In this document: positions 58,161 through 64,000 of the stretch, piece after piece
Position numbering within the stretch: the stretch's first letter is position 1
How the letters are laid out: every line of letters starts with the position of its first letter
Assembly (NCBI GenBank): GCA_023415835.1
Contig: JAEZJK010000016.1
Location: 7,681 to 71,680, forward strand
Source of the DNA: Bacillota bacterium
GTDB taxonomy: Bacteria; Bacillota; UBA4882; UBA8346
DNA length: 64,000 nucleotides
Direction: 5' to 3'
Translations under genes and position numbers: made by a program
Notes under the pieces: generated by a model
Seen by the model: the letters and a program-made list of their open reading frames with translations, nothing else
Databases searched by the model: none
Told to the model about the DNA's origin: nothing

Positions 58161-60236
58161 ATGAGAAAACAAAGCTTTTATCTGTCCTTCTTAATTATTG
58201 CTTTGTCCATATCAATCTCGGGATTGGCAGCTGAACCAACTGAGTTGCCACAGAATACTATTGTGATTGAGGCTGAAGCTATGGCCCAACAGAATGGAGA
58301 GATTGCGGTTATTGCGAAAGAGGGGGCTTCGGGCCAAGCTGTAAATTGCTCCAGGGGCGCTAAGGCATCTTATGAGGTGGAATTGCCGAATGCCGGAGAA
58401 TGGTATGTATGGGTGCGCCTCTTTTGCCCAAGCGGAGACGCCGACTCTTACTGGGTGGGTATGGATAACGCCGATCCGATGCCTGCCGATAATGCGGTGA
58501 ATGAAAAAGGCCTTAGGATATATTCCGACACGGGTGATTCCGTAAATGAAAGCTCTGCGCGGCAAGTGTGGTACTGGGATACCAATACCACCCATAATCA
58601 ACCCCCGAGTTATTTCATAGTTTATAAGGCCGGTAAAGTTAAGCTTTGGATTAAAGGTAGGGAGGCGGGAACCCTAGTAGACCAAATCCTATTGACTATG
58701 GATAAAAGTTTAAACCCTGAAATAGCTTTCAAAGGCGGGATCATTAAGCCAGGAAGCTACAATATTAAGGCTGATCCCAAAAAAGCCGAAATACCTAAAA
58801 TTACCGGTTTGGTCAGGCCTATGGCTTCGATAACTTGGGATAAATGTTTGGAGATGAGCCCCGAGTGGTACGGCTCTGCCGAGGCGAAGCGGATCGGTGA
58901 TAATCTCCTGCTTTATCAGAGGGATTCGGGAGGATGGCCTAATAATATCGATATGGCGATGGTTTTATTCAAGGAAGAAATACCGTTTCTATTTAAAGAC
59001 AAGAGTGATGCGGACGCGACGTTTGATAACGGGGCTACCGTTACTCAACTGAGGTTTTTAGCCAAAACCTACAATGCGACCTTGATGGATCGTTATCGGG
59101 ATGGTTTTGTCAAGGGGCTCGATTTTTTACTGACGGGAAAAGACAGCGAGGAAAGCGTTACCCAATTATTGCAGGAGATCGGTAGTTCTAAATCCGACTA
59201 TGGTTTCCTCGATAAAATTCATCAAGCCAAAGTAAAGTTGGCTGTTAAAAAGGGCACCGGCTATCAGGCCCAGGCCAAGCCTCTAGCTGCAGATAAGCTT
59301 AAAAAGGAAAAAGGATATGACTTGATTGTGGCCCAGGATGGCAGCGGCGATTTTAAAACCGTTCAAGCCGCGATTGACACGATCCCAAGGAATAATAGCA
59401 AAAGGGTTACCATCTTCATCAAGAACGGTGTTTATAAAGAAAAGATTCAATTACGTAAAAATTTAGTCAGCCTAATTGGCGAGGACCGGGATCGGACTGT
59501 CCTGACCTACAATGACTTTGCCCTTAAAATCGGGTCTTATGGAAATAGGTTGAGGACTAACGGCACTCCAAGCGTTTTTATAGATGGCAACGATATTTTG
59601 GTGGAAAATATCACGGTTGAGAACTCCTCAGGTTCCGGCACAATCTATGAACAAGCGATAGCGGTTTCTGCCAATGGAGACCGGTTGGCCTTTCGGAATT
59701 GCGCGTTCCTAGCTTATCAGGATACATTGTATACCGGCGGCGGGATCGGGCGCCAGTATTATGAAAACTGCTTTATTAAAGGGGATGTTGACTTTATCTT
59801 TGGTTCGGGCACGGTTGTTTTTTATAAATGTGAGTTATACTCCAATAATAAAGGTGAAGATCCCAACGGTTACCTGACGGCGGCCTCGACTTCGCCAACG
59901 CAGCAATATGGTTATGCTTTTATCGATTGTAAACTGAAAACAGGCGCGGCTGCTCTACAAAGCGTTTATCTGGGAAGGCCTTGGGAGAATTTTGCTAAGG
60001 TAGCCTATATCAACTGCTGGATGGGAGCGCATATCAAAGCGGAAGGCTGGCATAATTGGGATAGGCCGAAAGCTGAACAAACAGTCCGTTATGTTGAATA
60101 TGGGAGCACTGGTCCGGGTGGCGCCTCCAAGCTGAGAGTGACATGGGCTACGCAACTCACTGCCGATGAAGCCAAGGAATACACAGCCGAGAAAATCCTG
60201 GCCGGGAAAGACGGCTGGAACCCTAAGAATCGTTGA
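58161..60236 (+). CDS. secreted pectin methylesterase (CE8) fused to PL10 pectate-lyase remnant
   Basis: This protein has 691 residues with signal peptide SFYLSFLIIALSISISGLA. Residues about 30-180 form a carbohydrate-binding-like beta-sandwich (IVIEAEAMAQQ, WYVWVRLF). Residues about 220-330 match the N-terminal part of PL10 pectate lyases (WDKCLEMSPEWYGSAEAKRI, LLYQRDSGGWPNNIDMA), but the catalytic remainder is absent. Residues about 390-690 are a complete CE8 pectinesterase beta-helix: QDGSGDFKTVQAAID, QDTLYTGG, DVDFIFGSG (catalytic Asp) and YLGRPW (Arg). It removes methyl esters from pectin outside the cell. AAAGGAG lies before ATG. Confidence 0.88.
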   Translation: MRKQSFYLSFLIIALSISISGLAAEPTELPQNTIVIEAEAMAQQNGEIAVIAKEGASGQAVNCSRGAKASYEVELPNAGEWYVWVRLFCPSGDADSYWVGMDNADPMPADNAVNEKGLRIYSDTGDSVNESSARQVWYWDTNTTHNQPPSYFIVYKAGKVKLWIKGREAGTLVDQILLTMDKSLNPEIAFKGGIIKPGSYNIKADPKKAEIPKITGLVRPMASITWDKCLEMSPEWYGSAEAKRIGDNLLLYQRDSGGWPNNIDMAMVLFKEEIPFLFKDKSDADATFDNGATVTQLRFLAKTYNATLMDRYRDGFVKGLDFLLTGKDSEESVTQLLQEIGSSKSDYGFLDKIHQAKVKLAVKKGTGYQAQAKPLAADKLKKEKGYDLIVAQDGSGDFKTVQAAIDTIPRNNSKRVTIFIKNGVYKEKIQLRKNLVSLIGEDRDRTVLTYNDFALKIGSYGNRLRTNGTPSVFIDGNDILVENITVENSSGSGTIYEQAIAVSANGDRLAFRNCAFLAYQDTLYTGGGIGRQYYENCFIKGDVDFIFGSGTVVFYKCELYSNNKGEDPNGYLTAASTSPTQQYGYAFIDCKLKTGAAALQSVYLGRPWENFAKVAYINCWMGAHIKAEGWHNWDRPKAEQTVRYVEYGSTGPGGASKLRVTWATQLTADEAKEYTAEKILAGKDGWNPKNR

Positions 60237-60247
60237 TGAGGATTAAT

Positions 60248-60278
60248 AAAAAGGCCGTTCGCGAGAGCGGCCTTTTTC
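60248..60278 (+). terminator. rho-independent terminator after pectin esterase
   Basis: AAAAAGGCCGTTC-GCGA-GAGCGGCCTTTTT has a near-perfect stem with a T-run, 11 bp after the stop. Confidence 0.92.
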
Positions 60279-60377
60279 AGTTATTCAGTTATCTTAAATT
60301 TATAAAACACTCTAGCCATAGTAAGCAGGTGCTCCCTACAGGGGAATCGAACTATCGGCTTTACCGTCCTTTTGATA

Positions 60378-61520
60378 TTAAGTGGTTGGTTGGAGAGAGT
60401 TATAGGATACTCCGGTGTTGGTTTCCGGCGCCAGCCTGCTTTGGAACTTGCGATGTTTTAACAAATCGATGAACGCTTCCAATCTGGTTTGAATTCCGGC
60501 TTCACCGGAGTGTTCATCGATGATCAGATGAAGGGTTGGAATAGAAAAATCCTTAGAAATTGTCGAAAGTGCCGTCATGGCGATGATTTCAGGCATACAG
60601 GTAAAAGGAGCCAGTTGAATGATGCCGTCCATCCGGTTGACGCCAGCTTCGATCCCATGGGCTACCGATTCAAGGCCATGTCCGCCGACATGGCTATCCA
60701 GGTAAGGGTTAGCCAGCTGAAGTAGGTGTGATCGGGACCTATTATTAATGAGGTTGAGATAAAAATGCTCTTCGATCCACTCGCTTAGGTAAATGCTCCG
60801 TTTGACCTCAACCCCCATCATTCCTAGGAATTCCTCGATCCGAAAGTTGATTCGCGGCTCAAGCACCATGTAAATTTCACCGATCAACATTATTTTTAAG
60901 GGTTTGATCTCGTGAATAACCGGGATGGACTTTAATTCCATTAATGAAGCGCCAAAGGTTTTATGGATTTCTTTCAGAGTAACGGCATTGTCGATCGCCT
61001 GATAAAACCGATCCTGGGCTAGGCTCGTGGTTCCGGGTTTTTCTTCCTTAGCCCGGATTTGGTTGGCTAGCCGGTCGAAACTGTCTATGACCCGGGCCTT
61101 TCTCCAGAAAAGATAAAGAGCGTGGATCAGGTCGGTAGGGCTATGCCGGGGAATGAATTTTTTGATTTTACGGTACAATTCACCTAGATCGGCGTTAGGT
61201 GCTTCCAGAGTAACCAGCTCCACATCGTACCCGGCTTCGATCAGGGCTCCCCGTTGTACTTGGGAGTAATATCCGAAGCGGCAAGGGCCGACTCCCCCAG
61301 CCATAAAGATTAATTCTGCCCCCTTGGCGATAGCCTCAATATAGTTACCCAAATTCACTTTTAGAGGCAGACATGCAAATTCGGGAGCCAGTTTGGTTCC
61401 CAGCGCAATGGTGCTTTGAGAGGTTGGGGGTGGAACTATCGGTTCGAGGCCTAAGTTTGAAAACAGAGACTTTAAGGGTATATAAAAAGTTCCCATATGC
61501 GGGAAGGTTGCTTTAAGCAT
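60378..61520 (-). CDS. 2-hydroxyacyl-CoA dehydratase / CoA-activase-family protein
   Basis: This 380-residue protein resembles 'CoA protein activase' proteins related to the 2-hydroxyglutaryl-CoA dehydratase subunit fold: FACLPLKVNLGNYIEAIAKGAE, GGVGPCRFGYYSQVQRGALIEAG, and IQLAPFTCMPEIIAMTAL. Conserved cysteines in CLPLK, GPCRFGYY and FTCMPE could bind an Fe-S cluster. Family function is not established. Such genes are often next to a larger activase-type protein, which is absent here. AGGTGTAATT precedes ATG. Confidence 0.8.
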   Translation of the reverse strand: MLKATFPHMGTFYIPLKSLFSNLGLEPIVPPPTSQSTIALGTKLAPEFACLPLKVNLGNYIEAIAKGAELIFMAGGVGPCRFGYYSQVQRGALIEAGYDVELVTLEAPNADLGELYRKIKKFIPRHSPTDLIHALYLFWRKARVIDSFDRLANQIRAKEEKPGTTSLAQDRFYQAIDNAVTLKEIHKTFGASLMELKSIPVIHEIKPLKIMLIGEIYMVLEPRINFRIEEFLGMMGVEVKRSIYLSEWIEEHFYLNLINNRSRSHLLQLANPYLDSHVGGHGLESVAHGIEAGVNRMDGIIQLAPFTCMPEIIAMTALSTISKDFSIPTLHLIIDEHSGEAGIQTRLEAFIDLLKHRKFQSRLAPETNTGVSYNSLQPTT

Positions 61521-61616
61521 AATTACACCTGCATAATTAAGTATATTTAATTATTACCTAATTGCGCTGGGATTATGATGATGTATTAATGAAGTTTAAA
61601 GTTGGGAAAATAATCA

Positions 61617-62111
61617 TTGGTGATGATGATGGAAGATTTGACCCGAGAGATGATTATGGGTGAAGTTCCCGGGCCGAAGTTAGACCACTGGGTGGCTGAG
61701 AATATAATGACCATCCCGCAGCTTTATGCTTATACCCATAGCGCCGGAGATACTAAAATCTATTTTTGGAGTGAGGATGAGGAGGACGTAGCTATTCGGG
61801 ATCATGCCCTTTCAGTCGGGTTACCGAACTATTCGACGGATATAGCCGAGGCTTGGAAGGTGGTTGAGGAATTAAATTCAAGGGGGTTATCATTTAGCCT
61901 GGAATTGGATTCAATGGGCAAGGTTCAGGCCAAAGGCGGCCAGATAGGGCTGGACTGTTCAGGCGCGGATTTTGATGATCAGGGATACCTGTGCACAGTC
62001 CCGGAAGCTATCTGTAAAACCGCTTTATTGTTGGCGTTGGAGAATAGAAAGGCGCAAAATAACTTTGTAAATCGGGATGCCGGAAATTTTGGGATGGAAT
62101 ACAAGTTGTAA
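61617..62111 (+). CDS. phage ABA-sandwich domain protein
   Basis: This 164-residue protein has YSTDIAEAWKVVEEL and EAICKTALLLALEN, the diagnostic patterns of the phage ABA-sandwich domain (small alpha-beta-alpha proteins common in prophages). An N-terminal LDHWVAENIM also fits. Several start codons follow in a row (TTG 61617, GTG 61620, ATG 61623/61626/61629) and the ribosome site is unclear. No other phage genes surround it, so it is likely a single captured gene next to a tRNA. Its stop codon lies inside the tRNA-Arg(CCU) promoter. Confidence 0.72.
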   Translation: MVMMMEDLTREMIMGEVPGPKLDHWVAENIMTIPQLYAYTHSAGDTKIYFWSEDEEDVAIRDHALSVGLPNYSTDIAEAWKVVEELNSRGLSFSLELDSMGKVQAKGGQIGLDCSGADFDDQGYLCTVPEAICKTALLLALENRKAQNNFVNRDAGNFGMEYKL

Positions 62112-62135
62112 AAGAGCGAGGAGTTTGTTATAATA
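62107..62135 (+). promoter_or_regulatory. promoter of tRNA-Arg(CCU)
   Basis: TTGTAA (62107-62112), a 17-bp spacer and TATAAT (62130-62135) lie 18 bp before the tRNA. The -35 overlaps the stop codon of the ABA-sandwich gene. Confidence 0.75.
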
Positions 62136-62153
62136 TTAATGCTTAAAATAACG

Positions 62154-62228
62154 GCCCCGTAGCTCAGAGGATAGAGCAGCGGTTTCCTAAACCGTGTGTC
62201 GGATGTTCGACTCATCTCGGGGCCGCCA
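62154..62228 (+). tRNA. tRNA-Arg(CCU)
   Basis: The acceptor GGCCCCG pairs with CGGGGCC, then G and CCA. The anticodon loop TTCCTAA gives CCT. The T-loop is GTTCGACTC. A degenerate copy of its 3' half lies 760 bp downstream. Confidence 0.94.
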
Positions 62229-62275
62229 TTATTAAAAAAGAAGTTTGAAGAGTGAAGTTTGGAGTATGAAGGAGA

Positions 62276-62300
62276 CCTCGCCGGTGGCGGGGTTTTTGTT
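62276..62300 (+). terminator. terminator after tRNA-Arg(CCU)
   Basis: CCTCGCC-GGT-GGCGGGG (one G-U) is followed by TTTTTGTTTT. It lies 48 bp past the tRNA. The 190 bp up to the next gene holds nothing else recognisable. Confidence 0.85.
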
Positions 62301-62491
62301 TTATTGGATCAAAGCGTTTGTAAAAGGTTGGGACTGTAAAACCAAAAAGAAGGATAGGTGTGAATTTAAGACGTGGCTATTATTATGAATTCAGATATTA
62401 TGGTATAATAATGTTCTCACTCATAAAAAGATAGGGTGAGGTTTTAAAAAGCGATTTTCAAATATATTATAAAATAAAAGGGCGTGTTTTT

Positions 62492-62962
62492 TTGGAAAAA
62501 TGGGAATACAAAACAATTAATATCGAATCAAAAGAACTTGGGGAAGGAATGCCTGATATCAGTAATTTTAATATGGTCATCAACCAACTTGGCAATGTGG
62601 GATGGGAATTGGTATCTTGCTTTACTACTAATCAAGAGCAGGGGCACACTCGAGCGGTTATCGCGGTACTAAAGAGGAAAATCGGTAATATTGCGACAGA
62701 ACATGGAAACCAGTCCTCCAACATTCTGGGTAGAGCTCATGGGGCTCGGACTCGCGAAGAAGCGCCTCGAACCTTCGGGAAGAGTAGAGGATATGCTGAG
62801 AATCGGGCCGACCATCCAGGGAAGAGTTCCACCTATACAGATAAAGGCCATGGGTATAAAGGGAAGGATTCTGGATTTAAGGGAAAAGCTTCTGGATTTA
62901 AGGGCAAGAGTACCGGAGATGCCGGAAATGGATCGAGAAAAAAAGGAAGAGTTCTGGATTGA
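62492..62962 (+). CDS. DUF4177 domain protein with atypical basic tail
   Basis: This is a 156-residue reading. Residues 1-65 (EKWEYKTINIESKELGEGMP, LGNVGWELVSCF, AVIAVLKRK) match the small DUF4177 fold. The remainder is a low-complexity Gly/Lys/Ser/Arg-rich tail including two copies of SGFKGK. The same DNA in the +1-shifted frame (62691-63053) reads as a more protein-like sequence, so the tail may be an accident of a lost stop or a shifted frame. The start is TTG 62492; the ribosome site is weak. It is flanked by tRNA-Arg and a tRNA remnant. Confidence 0.6.
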   Translation: MEKWEYKTINIESKELGEGMPDISNFNMVINQLGNVGWELVSCFTTNQEQGHTRAVIAVLKRKIGNIATEHGNQSSNILGRAHGARTREEAPRTFGKSRGYAENRADHPGKSSTYTDKGHGYKGKDSGFKGKASGFKGKSTGDAGNGSRKKGRVLD

Positions 62963-62987
62963 TATAGACATTTTTGATTACAAAATT

Positions 62988-63032
62988 CCTAAACCGTGTG
63001 TTGGATCTTCGACCCATCTCGAGTCGTCATTT
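62988..63032 (+). pseudogene. partial copy of tRNA-Arg(CCU) 3' half
   Basis: CCTAAACCGTGTGTTGGATC, then TTCGACCCATCTCGAGTCGTCATT, matches the anticodon-to-CCA half of tRNA-Arg(CCU) (62185-62230) with about six differences including a deletion. It cannot fold as a tRNA. GTGAAGTATGAAGTTT follows, as a similar repeat follows the real tRNA, so the duplication included downstream DNA. Confidence 0.8.
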
Positions 63033-63083
63033 TTTAATAATTGTGAAGTATGAAGTTTAATATATGAACTGTGAATTATTTAG

Positions 63084-63117
63084 AAACCCCTGACATTTAA
63101 GAAGTCAGGGGTTTCTT
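63084..63117. terminator. rho-independent terminator (both strands)
   Basis: AAACCCCTGAC-N9-GTCAGGGGTTT is a perfect 11-bp stem; T-runs flank both sides (CTTT on +, CTAAATAATT on -). It ends the minus-strand two-repeat gene, 11 bp past its stop. Confidence 0.85.
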
Positions 63118-63127
63118 TAGTTGGCGG

Positions 63128-63832
63128 TTACTCACTGGTTGCCGCCGCCTCTTTTTTCCGAGGGGTAAATCCGGCCGATCGGGCCAGGATGCCTAGTTTC
63201 TCCAGGTAGTCTGGGGTGTCGGCCAGGGCTACTTTGGTGATGCCGCGCATTTCAGAGATGAAGACGGCCAGTTCGTCCAGTTTTTGGTCCCGGGTCCGGG
63301 TGGCCTGTTCGGATTCGCCCTTTTCTTTCTTTTGCCGCAAGTCTTGCTCGACTACTTGTTTGACCATGTCATACTCCTGCTTGAGCCGGTCCTCGGGGTA
63401 ACCATAACCGGCCATGGCCTCTAGTAATTGGGGGTCGTTCAGAGTGTTGGCGTAAAAGGAGACGGCTTGTTCCTGCCAACCGTTAAAGCTTTGTTTGCGG
63501 ACCCCATAGAGCATCGCCGCTTGATCGGCCTTATAGAGATTTTTTAGGACGATCCGGGCGACTTTGAGGGTTTTCATGTACTGCTGGTCCGCTTCGGCCC
63601 AAAGGTTGTTGAACTCGGTGGTGGCCGCCACCTTCTCGCCGGACTCTCTTTTTTGGGCGAGATCAAGTTCAAAGGCTTCGTCATAGAGGGCTTTCCCGGC
63701 CTGAAGCTTGGCCGCGTCGTAACCGTAACTAGCCAGCGCTGTTTGGACCGTGTTGTCGGAGAGGGAGTTTTCGATCATGGTTTTGGCGGACATGAGGAAG
63801 TCTTCGGTTTTGGTTTTTAAATTGGTTGGCAT
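63128..63832 (-). CDS. uncharacterised two-repeat helical protein
   Basis: This 234-residue, charged, helical protein has no signal peptide or membrane segment. Two tandem repeats are visible: residues about 23-105 (LSDNTVQTALASYGYDAAKLQAG..EQLDLAQKRESGEK) and about 127-205 (LNDPQLLEAMAGYGYPEDRLKQE..VVEQDLRQKKEKGES), each with an A-x-YGY motif and a Lys/Glu-rich helix. It is strongly expressed by appearance: AAAGGAGTGATCTAA lies before ATG and a strong terminator follows. I do not recognise the family, although repeat proteins of this type occur in several anaerobes. Confidence 0.7.
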   Translation of the reverse strand: MPTNLKTKTEDFLMSAKTMIENSLSDNTVQTALASYGYDAAKLQAGKALYDEAFELDLAQKRESGEKVAATTEFNNLWAEADQQYMKTLKVARIVLKNLYKADQAAMLYGVRKQSFNGWQEQAVSFYANTLNDPQLLEAMAGYGYPEDRLKQEYDMVKQVVEQDLRQKKEKGESEQATRTRDQKLDELAVFISEMRGITKVALADTPDYLEKLGILARSAGFTPRKKEAAATSE

Positions 63833-63874
63833 TTAGATCACTCCTTTTATTTTTTATGAAGACTTTTTTATTGA

Positions 63875-64000
63875 GGGTCTGTCAATAATTTTGTGTAAAC
63901 TTCATTTCTACTGTAAATATTTATTAAACCTATCTTCAAAATAAATAGAAAAGTGTGTAACAATCGAAGTCCAGTATTGAACCCGGCAAGTCCACTGATC
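63875..64000 (-). mobile_element. end of an IS256-family element (runs off window)
   Basis: AGGGTCTGTCAATAATTTTG (from about 63875) is the typical outer end of IS256-family elements (GACACAAAATTATTGACAGACC-type on the other strand). The transposase C-terminus follows at the expected distance and orientation. The element continues beyond the window. Confidence 0.7.
63908..64000 (-). CDS. IS256-family transposase, C-terminal end (partial)
   Basis: Thirty codons are read in from the window edge to TAG at 63908: DQWTCRVQYWTSIVTHFSIYF, then EDRFNKYLQ. The pattern W-T-x-R-x-x-x-W-x5-L/F-x-IxFEDR matches the conserved IS256 transposase C-terminus. Only this end is visible, so intactness cannot be judged. 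Confidence 0.7.
   Translation of the reverse strand, partial: DQWTCRVQYWTSIVTHFSIYFEDRFNKYLQ

Noticed and set aside
60310..60380. tRNA-like sequence on the minus strand (AGTTCGATTCCCCTG..GGGAGCACC)
   Set aside because: It has a T-loop-like core, but the arms do not pair and there is no 5' half; at most a very decayed fragment.

Overview
The window looks like part of a chromosome from a spore-forming, largely anaerobic Bacillota (Firmicutes) bacterium with moderate-to-low G+C. Spore and germination genes support this: two YheC/YheD ATP-grasp coat-type proteins, YpeB and a SpoIID-type protein. So do a one-polypeptide pyruvate:ferredoxin oxidoreductase, T-box and S-box (SAM-I) leaders, and strong AGGAGG ribosome sites with frequent TTG/GTG starts. 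The species cannot be named from the sequence alone; secreted pectin-degrading proteins suggest a plant-polysaccharide fermenter.

Layout. 1-4.2 kb: end of an unknown gene, a small protein, two tandem YheC/D proteins and a DUF2156 (MprF C-terminal-like) protein. 4.4-10.4 kb: an epoxyqueuosine-reductase-like Fe-S protein divergent from a LysR regulator, an MFS transporter, and a PAS-GGDEF-HD-GYP c-di-GMP protein. 10.5-12.3 kb: a rhodanese plus a two-piece YeeE/YedE (TsuA-type) transporter, behind a promoter carrying a CstR/CsoR-like operator. 12.4-20.5 kb: ypeB, serA under a serine T-box, comB, an ACT/UPF0210 pair and a membrane pseudokinase. 20.6-24 kb: an orphan AprA-like flavoprotein behind a hairpin that masks its ribosome site, and lpdA. 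24.1-25.3 kb: decayed DNA (C45 hydrolase pseudogene, IS5 remnant). 25.3-27.8 kb: metI-metC under a SAM-I riboswitch.

27.9-35.7 kb is the most distinctive locus. On the minus strand lie a secreted double rhodanese, then a flippase-like membrane protein, a TVP38/TMEM64 protein, an ArsS-family radical SAM enzyme, a CysK fused to a C_GCAxxG_C_C redox domain, an MTAP/PNP-family phosphorylase, a fused pair of rSAM/selenodomain-associated transferases, and a truncated methyltransferase. It resembles arsenosugar-type (or related chalcogen) nucleoside-to-sugar pathways and may make a lipid-linked or exported product.

35.9-39.8 kb is a scar zone with an internally deleted IS4-type element, a 5'-truncated pectate lyase and a DUF438 fragment. 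39.8-57.2 kb is mainly housekeeping: metF-rpiA-gyrA, pdxST, nifJ, a SpoIID/TPR protein, serS, a GT4 glycosyltransferase and a sugar nucleotidyltransferase fused to a degenerate phosphomannomutase. 57.4-64 kb: tRNA-Ser(UGA), tRNA-Ser(GCU), tRNA-Arg(ACG), a pectin esterase fused to a PL10 remnant, a CoA-activase-like protein, a phage ABA-sandwich protein, tRNA-Arg(CCU) with a partial downstream copy, a DUF4177 protein, a two-repeat protein of unknown function, and the end of an IS256-family element at the right edge.

Recurring themes: sulfur chemistry (thiosulfate/persulfide, transsulfuration, CysK, sulfolactate phosphatase, AprA-like), serine supply (T-box serA, serS, two tRNA-Ser), and small palindromic repeats placed directly at gene 3' ends.
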